A stretch of 64,000 nucleotides of DNA, taken from positions 4,556,107-4,620,106 of the forward strand of contig NZ_CP099489.1 of the NCBI RefSeq assembly GCF_023923225.1, read 5' to 3'. Positions 25,094-33,648 of the stretch are shown here, piece by piece. The notes beneath the pieces are model-generated. The model did no database searches, was not told where the DNA came from, and worked only from the letters and a program-made list of their open reading frames with translations. This stretch comes from Ornithinimicrobium faecis. GTDB lineage: Bacteria > Actinomycetota > Actinomycetes > Actinomycetales > Dermatophilaceae. Made by a program: the position numbers and the translations under genes. Position 1 is the stretch's first letter, and every line of letters starts with the position of its first letter.

Positions 25094-27049
25094 ATGCCCG
25101 ACGCATCCGCCGCCACGGTGCCAGCGCCACGCCTGCCCTCCCCGCCGCAGGACCAGCCCGGCTATCGCACCGCCTGGCAGCTGTGGCACAGCGCGGAGCA
25201 CCCCGACGCCCTGGCCCACCTGACCCTGCGCTCGAAGTCGCCCGTCGTCCTGGATGCCCTTGCCCTGGCGGGGACCGGTGGCGCCCTGACCCTGGCCCAG
25301 CTGCGGGCCGCGACCGGGCCCCGCCTGCTGCCCGACCGCGCCCGCGAGCTCGCCGCGCTCGCTCTCGCGCTGGCCGGGATGGGCCGGTCGGTCGAGGACC
25401 TGCACCTGGCCACCGACCTCTATCTGGAGCTGCGAGCCGGCGGCGCACTGCCGACTCTCTCCCCGATCCACCACCAGGCCGTGGGCCAGGCGCTCTTCCT
25501 GTCCGGTCGCCACCAGGTCCTCCGGGAGGTGGTGAGCGACCTGCCCAAGCTGCCCGACGGCATACGGCTCGATCTGGAGACCGACCTGACCAACCCCCAC
25601 CTGTCCGGTGACCCGGTGCCTGCCCAGGACCATGCGCGCTGGGTGGAGCTGCTGGGCGCGCGCTTCCGGCACGCCGGTCTGGAGACGCCACGCGTCGAGG
25701 GGACGGCCGACCACCTTTTCGACCGGCTCAGCACCGACCCTGCGCTGGGCGGCACGGTGACGTCGGGGCCACTGGTGACCGTGATCATGCCCTGCTTCCA
25801 GCCCGACGAGGGGCTGCTCACCTCGATCGCCTCGATCAGCAACCAGACGTGGGGCGACCTGGAGATCCTGGTGGTCGACGACGCCTCCGGAGCGGGCCAC
25901 GAGGAGATCTTTGCCCGGGCGGTCGCCTCAGACGAGCGCGCCCGGCTCGTGCGCATGGAGCGCAACGGCGGCAGCTATCTGGGGCGCAACGCGGCCCTGG
26001 AGCAGGCTCGGGGTGAGTTCATCACCTTTCAGGACGCCGACGACTGGTCCCACCCGAGACGGCTTGAGCAGCAGGTCCGGCTGCTCCTTGACGACGACGC
26101 GGCCCCGGCAAGCCGCAGCCAGGCAGTGCGGGCCAAGGACGACCTGACCCACCAGTGGTTCGGCTATCGCTCCCTGCGCGACAACGCCTCGAGCCTGCTG
26201 CTGCGACGGTCGGTCATCGAGGCGATCGGGCCGTTCGCGCCGATCCGCAAGGGCGCCGACTCTGAGTATGCCGAGCGCGTCACCTCTCGCGTCGGTCCCG
26301 TCCTGGACACCGGGACGCCACTCGCGATCACCCGACTGCGCACGGGCACACTGTCGCGCGGTGATTTCACCTATCAGTGGTCCACACCGGAACGGCTGGT
26401 CTTCAAGGGAAGCTATCGGGCGGCGCACCGTCGCGACGACCTGAGCTTTCCCGTTCCTCGTTCATTTCTGCGAGGTCTGCCGCACGCCCCGACGTGGGAG
26501 TCCGTGCCGGTGGCCTATCTGGGTGACCTGTCCGGCGACCCGACCTCTGCCGCAGAGTCCGCTGCGACGAGAAAGTCGGCTGAGGTGGGGGCGCGGTTGT
26601 GGCGTGAGATGGACGGGCTGCCGGAGGACCCGACCGCTGCCCTGCCACGGGTGGGCCTGTGGCACCTGGAGTCACCGACGCCGCCGCAACGCAAGCGCGC
26701 GGAGATGCACGACGTCTGGTTCGACCGCATCGTCGCGTCGGCGGGCCAGTTGGTGCCGCTGACCCGGTTGGAGCCGGTGGTCGTGGAGCGGCTCGTCGTG
26801 CTCGACCCCGCCGTCCTGCTCCTGGCCGGGGCCCAGCCCGTGCGCCTGGAGGTCTCCCGCGTGGAGGTGCGGCTGTCACCCGCGGTGCTCGAGCCGGACG
26901 TTTCAGGCCTCGCGGTTGACCTGCTCGAGGTCGGGGACGTGTGTCGGTCCGCCTGGGGCACCGCGCCACGCTGGGTGGCCGAGCCCGGGTTGGCTGACGC
27001 TGAGCGTTCGGCCCTGGAGGATCTGGTGCCGGGCCTCATCAGTCCATGA
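25094..27049 (+). CDS. Glycosyltransferase, GT2 family
   Basis: A 651-residue protein. The N-terminal 220 residues are predicted helical and share blocks with the glycosyltransferase on the other strand (LTLRSKSPVVLDALA versus ALRTKSVHAREVLAELA; DHLFDRLSTDP versus STVFDRLSAPG). The GT2 domain starts near residue 228 with VTVIMPCFQPDEGLLTSI, then EILVVDDASGAGHEEI and the DxD motif in FQDADDWSHP near 314. The C-terminal 200 residues have no motif I recognise and lack the GT4 module of its relative. It should add a sugar from a nucleotide donor at the cytoplasmic membrane face. It is divergent from the membrane-protein/glycosyltransferase pair. Confidence 0.88.
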   Translation: MPDASAATVPAPRLPSPPQDQPGYRTAWQLWHSAEHPDALAHLTLRSKSPVVLDALALAGTGGALTLAQLRAATGPRLLPDRARELAALALALAGMGRSVEDLHLATDLYLELRAGGALPTLSPIHHQAVGQALFLSGRHQVLREVVSDLPKLPDGIRLDLETDLTNPHLSGDPVPAQDHARWVELLGARFRHAGLETPRVEGTADHLFDRLSTDPALGGTVTSGPLVTVIMPCFQPDEGLLTSIASISNQTWGDLEILVVDDASGAGHEEIFARAVASDERARLVRMERNGGSYLGRNAALEQARGEFITFQDADDWSHPRRLEQQVRLLLDDDAAPASRSQAVRAKDDLTHQWFGYRSLRDNASSLLLRRSVIEAIGPFAPIRKGADSEYAERVTSRVGPVLDTGTPLAITRLRTGTLSRGDFTYQWSTPERLVFKGSYRAAHRRDDLSFPVPRSFLRGLPHAPTWESVPVAYLGDLSGDPTSAAESAATRKSAEVGARLWREMDGLPEDPTAALPRVGLWHLESPTPPQRKRAEMHDVWFDRIVASAGQLVPLTRLEPVVVERLVVLDPAVLLLAGAQPVRLEVSRVEVRLSPAVLEPDVSGLAVDLLEVGDVCRSAWGTAPRWVAEPGLADAERSALEDLVPGLISP

Positions 27050-27075
27050 CAAGGCGTGGATCGGCCTCTGGAGCC

Positions 27076-29370
27076 TCAGGGCTCGACGAGGGGCGTCAGA
27101 TAGGCCGCGAGCGGCTCGGTCAACACCTCAGCGAACGTCGCCGTGATGTGTGAGCCCTGGCGATAGGTCAGCACGTTGCGATAGACACCCACGCACTCAC
27201 CGCCCGGGCACACCCAGGGCCCCATGTCGACGAAGGTCGCGTCGTCCACCTGCGCCGCGGCGTCCTGCAGGACCTGCGAGCCCGGCGACGCGGCATACGG
27301 CCAGGAGCACTCAGCGGGATCGTCGCGGTGCTCGTCGACGCACTCATAGACCGGGCCGATGGGCGGGGAGGGGGTGTCGGACAGGGCGATGACTGGGACG
27401 CCCTCGTCGGCCAGGGCCTGCCAATAGCGCACGTAGCCGTCGGTGAGCCCCTCAGCGGTTGGCTCGCCAGGCTCGTCACCGACCAGGCCGGTGCTGCGCA
27501 CTCCCGACGTGAGCACCACGTCGGGTCGCTCCTCCCCCGTCAGCCGGTCCAGCACGTCCTGACCCCAGGCCCGGCAACTGGTGTAGGGCTCGCCCTGCGC
27601 GGTGTCCTGCAGTGAGTCCGCGAAGGAGCAACTCTGTTTGGTGTAGGTGCGGATCAACCAGCCCTGTTCCTCCCCGATCCGCTCCAGGGCCGGCACCCAC
27701 TGGGCCGCCTTGGAGTCCCCCACGACGGCCACCACCACGTCGCTGTCGAGGTCTCCGAAGTCGCACGGCTCGGAGGTGTCGTCCGCCTCCGCAATCTGGC
27801 AGCCGGACGCATACAGCCCGGGCACGTCGGCCGTCGCCTGGAGCGGGTCCGGTGTGATCTGGTCGAAGAAGGGCTCGTCGCCCGGCTGCTCAGCCTCCGG
27901 GAGCGGCAGACCCGCGACCGCTGGCTCGTCGAGCTCGTCCTCCCCCGGGTCTGCCGTCGTCAGTGCCTCGTCCTCGCCGGGACCGGCCGTCGACTCTGCC
28001 CCGTCCTCCCCCGGCGCGCTGCTGACCGCCGCATCGTCCGAGGACCACTGCGCCCCGGTGGACTGCCCACCGGCGGACGACCCACCCAGGGCACCCACGA
28101 TCAGCAGGACCCCGGCCAGGACCGCGGCGAGCGAGCAGTTCAGACCCACGGACACGGCATACCGCGGTGTCGTGCTGAGCGCCCGCGCATAACGGAGCGG
28201 AGACTCCACGACGGTGTGGGCGAGCCAGGCGGGCAGAAAGGAGACCGCGACGATGCCCAGGCCCACCCACACCGTCGGGGTGCCTTGCTCCCACTCCCAG
28301 AACCGCAGCAGCGGCCAGTGCCACAGATAGAGGGAGTAGGACAGACCCCCGACCCAGACGAAGGGGGCGGTCCCGAGCAGCCCCGCCGGCCCCCAGCGCT
28401 TGGCGCGGAAACCGCCCGCGATGACGGCCGCCGTCCCCAGGACCGGGGCCAGCGCCCAGTGACCGGGCCAGGGCGTGGTGGCGTCCACCAGGAACGCACT
28501 GGTCAGCAGCAGGCCCAGCCCGAGCCAGGCCACCAGACCCGCGACGAAACGTGGCCAGGTCTCCAGACGTGCCGCCCCGAGCGCGAGCAGCCCACCGACA
28601 CCGAGCTCCCACAGACGGGTCGGCGTGACGAAGAAGGCCTCGCTGGGGTGGGACTGGGTGTAGACGATCGAGAAGACCAGGGACGGCACCACGATGAGCA
28701 GCAGCAGACCCAGCGCCAGGTGGCCTCGTCGCGGGGTGCCGGACACGTGCTTGCTGGCCGAGCGGCGCTGGCGCAGCCGCCACAGCCCGATCAGGGCCAG
28801 GATCACCAGGGGCCACAGCAGATAGAACTGCTCCTCCACGGCCAGCGACCAGAAGTGCAGGACCGGGGACGGGGCGACGTCCTCGGCCAGGTAGTCCACC
28901 GAGCGCGCGGCGAACACCCAGTTCACGACATAGGCGCCCGCCCCCACGATGTCGCCGCCGATGCTCTGCCAGTGCACCCTCGGCGCCAGCAACCACGCCA
29001 CGACCGCCGTGACGACCAGCACCAGACCGGCCGCGGGCAACAGCCGCTTGGCGCGCCGGCCATAGAACCGCCACAGGGACAACCGGCCGGTCGACTCGAT
29101 CTCGCGCACCAACTGGTTGGTGATGACGAAACCGGAGACCACGAAGAAGACGTCGACGCCGACGAAACCACCGGAGAGCTGCGTGACTCCGGCGTGATAG
29201 AGGAGCACCAGGAGCACGGCGATAGCCCGCAGGCCCTCGATGTCGCCGCGGAAAGGGGACCCCCCAGAGGACCCGCTGCCGGGCCGGGGCCGGGGTTGGC
29301 GGGTCTGTTGCACGTTCTCGTCAATGGAGGCAGGCACGAAGGCATCGGGTCGGGGGTCTGGGCAGCGCAT
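27076..29370 (-). CDS. Acyltransferase-3/SGNH surface O-acyltransferase (OafA-like)
   Basis: A 764-residue protein. Residues 40-400 form the acyltransferase-3 membrane domain with about ten helices; RGDIEGLRAIAVLLVLLYHAG contains the conserved Arg and the catalytic His, and GGFVGVDVFFVVSGFVIT follows. A linker rich in Glu/Asp/Gly (about 430-490) leads to an SGNH domain: VGDSKAAQW near residue 552 supplies the Ser, and GSHITATFAEVL near the end supplies the His. The family moves acetyl groups across the membrane onto surface glycans or peptidoglycan, which suits its place at the edge of the glycan locus. The ATG at 29370 has no clear ribosome-binding site; a GTG 11 or 19 codons later is possible. 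Confidence 0.92.
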   Translation of the reverse strand: MRCPDPRPDAFVPASIDENVQQTRQPRPRPGSGSSGGSPFRGDIEGLRAIAVLLVLLYHAGVTQLSGGFVGVDVFFVVSGFVITNQLVREIESTGRLSLWRFYGRRAKRLLPAAGLVLVVTAVVAWLLAPRVHWQSIGGDIVGAGAYVVNWVFAARSVDYLAEDVAPSPVLHFWSLAVEEQFYLLWPLVILALIGLWRLRQRRSASKHVSGTPRRGHLALGLLLLIVVPSLVFSIVYTQSHPSEAFFVTPTRLWELGVGGLLALGAARLETWPRFVAGLVAWLGLGLLLTSAFLVDATTPWPGHWALAPVLGTAAVIAGGFRAKRWGPAGLLGTAPFVWVGGLSYSLYLWHWPLLRFWEWEQGTPTVWVGLGIVAVSFLPAWLAHTVVESPLRYARALSTTPRYAVSVGLNCSLAAVLAGVLLIVGALGGSSAGGQSTGAQWSSDDAAVSSAPGEDGAESTAGPGEDEALTTADPGEDELDEPAVAGLPLPEAEQPGDEPFFDQITPDPLQATADVPGLYASGCQIAEADDTSEPCDFGDLDSDVVVAVVGDSKAAQWVPALERIGEEQGWLIRTYTKQSCSFADSLQDTAQGEPYTSCRAWGQDVLDRLTGEERPDVVLTSGVRSTGLVGDEPGEPTAEGLTDGYVRYWQALADEGVPVIALSDTPSPPIGPVYECVDEHRDDPAECSWPYAASPGSQVLQDAAAQVDDATFVDMGPWVCPGGECVGVYRNVLTYRQGSHITATFAEVLTEPLAAYLTPLVEP

Positions 29371-29488
29371 ATCGTCTCACGCACCACGTGACCCCAAAAC
29401 TTTCTGCACATCCCGTGCAACCTTTGCGCCACCAGGTAGCGTCTGGCACCAGGAGAGCACACATTCCGAGGCAACGGGGAGCAGGGCC

Positions 29489-31012
29489 ATGGCGCTCACA
29501 CTGCGCACAGCACGACGGGGGATCGCGGCCCTGACCGGGATCGTGGTGGCGGCAAGCCTGACCACCAGCACAGCAAGCACAGCGCCGCTGCCCACCGCGG
29601 AGACGGCACCGCAGGAGAGCACCCAGGCGGCGCGCTGGACCGGTGGTCTCGACGGACAGGCACCCTGCCCAGAGGGCAGCAGCCGCGACGACACGCTGCT
29701 CACCGAGAGCTTCACCAACGGCATCCCGCACAACGACTTCAACAACGGGTGGCGCCGGGTGCACAGCGGCATCGGTGGCACGGTGGCGGTGCGCTCGGAG
29801 GTCAACGGTGGGGACCAGGAGGACTGGATGTTCACCCGCTGGGCCACCGCCCCGGTGGGAGCCCAGACCATGCTCGCCTTCACCTCCCGTGGCAATGTCA
29901 GCTCCTCGAACTACTCCCGGGCAGACGTGAACTCGCTGACCCTCCACGCTGCGGCCGACACCGGCGACTGGCGGGGCAAGGTCTTCGACATCACCGCAGC
30001 CACCGATGACGAGGGTGGGCGGCTCGGGCCGTGGTTCCAGCACCGGTCTCGTCAGGGTGCGAGCCAGTGGTGGGACGTCGACAACGTCCAGATCTACACC
30101 TGCGCACCGTCCTCGGTCTACCGCATCGAGGGTGAGAGCCGCTATGACACCTCGGCGGCCATCGCCGAGGCCTATCCACAGGGTGTCGGCGTGGTCTATC
30201 TCGCCAGCGGCACCACCTTCCCCGACGCGCTCACCGGGGCCGCCCTGGCCGGCAAGCTGGACGCGCCGGTGCTGCTCGTGCAGCACGACAAGATCCCGGC
30301 GGCCGTCACAGCCCAGCTGCAGCGACTCGCTCCGGGCCGCATCGTCGCGCTCGGCGGCTCCAAGGCGATCTCGGACAACGTCCTGCAGGCAGCGGCCGAG
30401 CACACCAGCGGTGACGTCACCCGTCTGGCCGGCGCGGACCGCTACGAGACCGCGGCGGCGATCGCCGACACCTATCCCTCCGGGATCAGCACGGCCTACA
30501 TCGCCAGCGGCGCGACCTATCCCGACGCCCTGTCCGGCAGCGCCTCGGCGGCCCGCAACGGTCGACCCCTGCTGCTGGCCAACTCCGCGCACCTGCCGCA
30601 GGCGACACGGGCGGCGCTGGAGCGTCTCAAGCCCGGTCGCATCGTGATCCTCGGCGGTGCCCAGGCCGTGTCAAACGGCGTGCAGAACCAGCTCGAGGAG
30701 TTCACGGCGGGCGACGTGACCCGGATCGCTGGAGCCAACCGCTATGAGACCTCGGCGCTGATCGCCGACACCTTCCCCGGCAACCGGGACCGCGTCTTCG
30801 TGGCCACCGGGCTGGACTTCCCCGACGCGCTGTCCGGGTCGGCCCTGGCCGGCAAGCAGGCCAACCCGGTCCTGCTGGCCCAGCCGTCCAATCTGCCCAA
30901 CGCCGTCGGCGACGCCATCGCCGGACTCAACCCGGACAACGGCGTCGTGCTGGGTGGTTACACCTCGGTCAACTCCATCGTCCTGGACCAGCTCGGTCGC
31001 CGGGTCGGCTGA
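29489..31012 (+). CDS. Exported protein with three CWB2 cell-wall-binding repeats
   Basis: A 507-residue protein from the ATG at 29489 (GGGGAG upstream). A signal peptide covers about residues 1-32. Residues 50-205 form a beta-rich, probably jelly-roll-like domain (WMFTRWATAPVGAQTMLAF, WWDVDNVQIYTC). From about residue 210 there are three CWB2 repeats (PF04122-type): each begins RIEG/RLAG/RIAG...RYET and contains YLASGTTFPDALTGAALAG-like and GRIVALGGSKAIS-like blocks. CWB2 repeats bind wall polymers non-covalently. It lies 27 bases ahead of the Mau-like genes and may head that operon. Confidence 0.9.
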   Translation: MALTLRTARRGIAALTGIVVAASLTTSTASTAPLPTAETAPQESTQAARWTGGLDGQAPCPEGSSRDDTLLTESFTNGIPHNDFNNGWRRVHSGIGGTVAVRSEVNGGDQEDWMFTRWATAPVGAQTMLAFTSRGNVSSSNYSRADVNSLTLHAAADTGDWRGKVFDITAATDDEGGRLGPWFQHRSRQGASQWWDVDNVQIYTCAPSSVYRIEGESRYDTSAAIAEAYPQGVGVVYLASGTTFPDALTGAALAGKLDAPVLLVQHDKIPAAVTAQLQRLAPGRIVALGGSKAISDNVLQAAAEHTSGDVTRLAGADRYETAAAIADTYPSGISTAYIASGATYPDALSGSASAARNGRPLLLANSAHLPQATRAALERLKPGRIVILGGAQAVSNGVQNQLEEFTAGDVTRIAGANRYETSALIADTFPGNRDRVFVATGLDFPDALSGSALAGKQANPVLLAQPSNLPNAVGDAIAGLNPDNGVVLGGYTSVNSIVLDQLGRRVG

Positions 31013-31039
31013 GCCGGGCGACCCAGAGGAGAGACGCAG

Positions 31040-31723
31040 ATGCACACCACACGACGCCTGCACAACGGCGAGACCCTGGCCCTCGACGTGCCCGATGCCG
31101 CGAACCTGCCGCCGGCCGCCGCGATCAGCGTGCTGTCCCAGGACGGCCTCGAGCTGGAGATCAACAGCGGGTCGGCCCACCACCTGGAGCACTATCTCGC
31201 CACGAGCGGGAGCACCCTGACCCACGAGGTGCAGCTGCGCGACGGGCTGACGCTGCGGCACGGTCGTTATGGCGGCGACCCCGCCTCCGGGCTGGCCTTC
31301 GCGTTGGCCGTCGGAGACCACGAGGTCTATGGCTTCACCGTCCCGACCCTCGACCTGGAGGGTCTGACCGCCCTGCTCTCCCAGGTGCAGTTCGCGCCGG
31401 ACCCGGCCGGCCCGGTGCTGACGCCCGGCGGCTCGGTGGAGTGGTCGCCCTTCCGCACCCACGACATCGCCCAGGTGGTCGAGCTGACGTCCGGGGGCCA
31501 CGCGCTGCTGGACATCCGCCGCACCCGCAGCGGCGTCACGCGCCCGTCCACCGCCGGGCTGGACGTCCGTGGCGGCAAGCTGAGCCGGTCGGCCGAGTCC
31601 GACCGCGCGCACTACGCGGTGCTCGAGGCTCCGGCCTTCATCGTCTACGGCGTCCCCGGCACCATCGAGGACATGGACACGGTCGCCTCCGCCCTCGGTC
31701 AGGTCACCGCGGAGCTGGCGTGA
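31040..31723 (+). CDS. Hypothetical protein at the head of the Mau-like cluster
   Basis: A 227-residue protein with no signal peptide or membrane helix, preceded by AGAGGAGAG. Secondary structure looks mainly beta in the middle. I recognise no family. Its stop overlaps the GTG of the mauE-like gene (GTGA), so it is translated as part of that unit. In methylamine dehydrogenase operons the large subunit gene can stand near this position, but this protein is much too short and lacks a propeller or export signal. It could be a cytosolic chaperone or assembly factor for the Tat substrate encoded downstream; that is inference from position only. Confidence 0.6.
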   Translation: MHTTRRLHNGETLALDVPDAANLPPAAAISVLSQDGLELEINSGSAHHLEHYLATSGSTLTHEVQLRDGLTLRHGRYGGDPASGLAFALAVGDHEVYGFTVPTLDLEGLTALLSQVQFAPDPAGPVLTPGGSVEWSPFRTHDIAQVVELTSGGHALLDIRRTRSGVTRPSTAGLDVRGGKLSRSAESDRAHYAVLEAPAFIVYGVPGTIEDMDTVASALGQVTAELA

Positions 31724-32298
31724 GCATCCTGTCCCCCGCCCTGCTCGGCGCCGTCGGCCTGGTCATGGTCGCCGCGTCGCTGAGTCACCTGCGCTCCCCG
31801 GAGGCGCTGCGACGCGGGCTGCGCGCCCACCAGGTCCTCCCCGAGCGCCTCCACACCCCGGTCTCCCGTGTGCTGGGCCCGCTCGAGGCAGTGCTCGGCG
31901 CCGCTGCCCTGGTCGTCGCGCTCACTGGCGCGCCCCTGGGCGCCGCCCTGCTGATCGGTATGCCGCTCGCCGGACTCTCCCTGGCCCTCGCCCTCTATCT
32001 GTGGCAGGTCCTGCGGGTCACCGCAGGGCAGGTCGTGCCGTGCGCCTGTGGCCTGGGCGAGGCTCCGGTGAGCCAGTCCGCGGTCCTGCGCGGCGGCATA
32101 CTGGCTGTGCTGGCCGTTGCCGGGGCAACCACCGCCAACGGGTGGGCGGTCCACACCGCCCCCGCCGCCGAGATCTTTGTCGCGCTGGCCGCGATGCTGG
32201 TGCTGGCCCTGGCCACCGCCCTGCTGCCGGCCGCCCGCGCGGTGCCGGAGGCCGAGCTGATGCCGGCCCGGGCACACGACCACGGGAGCCACCGATGA
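31720..32298 (+). CDS. MauE/DoxX-like redox membrane protein
   Basis: A 192-residue membrane protein starting at GTG 31720. About four or five helices are visible, with CACGLGEAP in the central part (CxC). The order of hydrophobic segments and this cysteine pair match the MauE family, membrane proteins needed with MauD for forming the many disulfides of the methylamine dehydrogenase light chain. It is followed, with ATGA overlap, by a MauD-like thioredoxin protein. The His-rich C-terminal tip (HDHGSHR) is unusual. Confidence 0.8.
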   Translation: MSILSPALLGAVGLVMVAASLSHLRSPEALRRGLRAHQVLPERLHTPVSRVLGPLEAVLGAAALVVALTGAPLGAALLIGMPLAGLSLALALYLWQVLRVTAGQVVPCACGLGEAPVSQSAVLRGGILAVLAVAGATTANGWAVHTAPAAEIFVALAAMLVLALATALLPAARAVPEAELMPARAHDHGSHR

Positions 32299-32867
32299 GT
32301 TTCATCCAGTCCGCCGTCCTGCTCGCCTGGGTCGCGATCGTCCTGCTGGCCCTGGGTTATGCCGGGCTGCTGCGACAGGTCACCCTGCTGACCCGCGGCC
32401 AGGCCGGAGGCGGCACCGCCACGAGCGCGGCCGCCGTCGGGTCTCCGCGCAGCACCCGCGACCTGGTCGGTTTCCGGCTGCCCGCCCACGGTGACCTGCC
32501 CGACCTGGTCGAGCCCGGTGCCCACCGCACCGCCGTCGTCTTCGTCTCACCGGGCTGCTCGTCGTGCGCCATCACTCTCACCGGGCTGACCCAGGTCCCC
32601 GACGTGCAGGACGGCTCCGTCGCCCTGGTCGCCGTCTCGACCGGGTCGTGCGAGCCCGCGCTGGACAACCTGGCCGGCACGGGCCGCTGCGTCGCCCAGG
32701 GACGCGCGCTGCTGGAGGCGCTGCACGTCCCGGCCACCCCCTATCTGATGGCACTGGACGGCGCGGGCACCATCGTCGCGGCCACGCTGCCTGACCAGGA
32801 CACCGACCTGACTGCCTGGGTCCACCAGACCCGGGGCTCGATCAGCCTCACCGAGGAGCAATCATGA
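32295..32867 (+). CDS. MauD-like thioredoxin-fold protein, membrane-anchored
   Basis: A 190-residue protein with one N-terminal membrane anchor (about residues 8-28) and an exported thioredoxin-like domain. VFVSPGCSSCAITL carries the redox CxxC pair, preceded by a GFRLPAHGDL block similar to TlpA/MauD proteins; the cis-Pro is likely in VPATPYLMAL. Two further cysteines (GSCEP, GRCVA) may form a second pair. MauD acts with MauE in oxidative folding outside the membrane. Both gene borders are ATGA overlaps, tying it to the cysteine-rich substrate that follows. Confidence 0.8.
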   Translation: MSFIQSAVLLAWVAIVLLALGYAGLLRQVTLLTRGQAGGGTATSAAAVGSPRSTRDLVGFRLPAHGDLPDLVEPGAHRTAVVFVSPGCSSCAITLTGLTQVPDVQDGSVALVAVSTGSCEPALDNLAGTGRCVAQGRALLEALHVPATPYLMALDGAGTIVAATLPDQDTDLTAWVHQTRGSISLTEEQS

Positions 32868-33391
32868 GCGATCAGACCACGCACCAGATCAGCTTCGACG
32901 ATCTGCCGGTCGCCGACACCACCCACCTGCGCAAGCGGCTGCGGCCGAAGCCGAGCCGGCGCACCTTCATGGGGTCCGTCCTGGGCGCCGGTGCGGCTGT
33001 GGGGCTGGGCTCGCTCTTCCTGGTCAACAAGGCGGCCGACACGGCGCAGGCTGCCTACTGGGAGGACTGGACCAACACCTCCACCGGGCCGTGCGCGACC
33101 TATGCCCGGGACCACACCGAGAACGGCATCATGTGCGGGCCGTCACCGATGTGCACCTCCCGGTCGTGCTGCTGGAAATACCGCAACGGCGCCGGCAACC
33201 TGGTGGGCTGGCACAAGCACGCGCCGGGGTCGAGCGGCTACTACACCCACCGCCCCGATGACTGTTTCCAGGGCACCTATGACTCCTGGCACTGGAAGTT
33301 CAGCGACGGCAACACCTATCGCTGCTCCGACGGCTGGAGCTGCAGCTCCTCCGGCGCGTGCAGCAAGTCGATCTGCCCGTGGGCAATCTAG
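32864..33391 (+). CDS. Tat-exported cysteine- and tryptophan-rich protein
   Basis: A 175-residue protein. The twin-arginine motif is SRRTFMG at residues 31-37, followed by a hydrophobic stretch and a likely cleavage after AQA (residue 63). The mature 112 residues contain ten cysteines (77, 91, 97, 102, 103, 134, 154, 160, 166, 171) and eight tryptophans. Its place after mauE- and mauD-like genes is where the methylamine dehydrogenase light chain (mauA) lies, and it shares Tat export and high Cys content with that protein. However, I see no convincing match to the light-chain sequence around its cofactor tryptophans. Function unknown; it may be a secreted enzyme subunit, a cofactor protein or a structural protein. 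Confidence 0.75.
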   Translation: MSDQTTHQISFDDLPVADTTHLRKRLRPKPSRRTFMGSVLGAGAAVGLGSLFLVNKAADTAQAAYWEDWTNTSTGPCATYARDHTENGIMCGPSPMCTSRSCCWKYRNGAGNLVGWHKHAPGSSGYYTHRPDDCFQGTYDSWHWKFSDGNTYRCSDGWSCSSSGACSKSICPWAI

Positions 33392-33624
33392 GGGGCAATC
33401 TAGGGGGCAATCTAGGCGGCGTTCCCCTGGGCACCCCCGGCGCTGACGCCCCGGTCTCGTCGGCCCGTCGCTGGGCGGCCGACCCCCTGCCGCTGCTGGG
33501 ACTGCTGGCGCTCACCGGGATCGTCCTGGGGGTCCTGCACCTGATCGCGACGCCCATCCCGTGGCCGGTGCCCGCCCTGCTGGCCGTGGTGGCCGCTGGC
33601 CTGGCGCTGTCCGGCTCCACCTGA
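33358..33624 (+). CDS. Small two-helix membrane protein
   Basis: A frame of up to 88 residues overlapping the end of the cysteine-rich protein gene in another frame. A GTG at 33358 or 33379 could start it. Three 12-base repeats near the start encode GNLGGNLGGNLGG. Two membrane helices follow (PLPLLGLLALTGIVLGVL and WPVPALLAVVAAGLAL). The helices and compact spacing to the next gene support a real product, but no ribosome-binding site is clear. Confidence 0.5.
   Translation: MQQVDLPVGNLGGNLGGNLGGVPLGTPGADAPVSSARRWAADPLPLLGLLALTGIVLGVLHLIATPIPWPVPALLAVVAAGLALSGST
33381..33415 (+). repeat. 12-bp tandem repeat multiplying a stop codon
   Basis: GGGGCAATCTAG occurs three times in a row (the first copy lacks one base). 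In the frame of the cysteine-rich protein each unit ends in TAG, giving three in-frame stops; in the overlapping frame the units encode Gly-Asn-Leu-Gly. The copies are identical, so the duplication is recent or maintained. Confidence 0.85.
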
Positions 33625-33648
33625 GGCCTCAACAGCGCGTGGGCGCTG

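Noticed and set aside
32864..33391. Calling the Cys-rich protein a true methylamine dehydrogenase light chain
   Set aside because: Position and Tat export agree, but the residues around the cofactor tryptophans are not recognisable and the partner genes are absent here.
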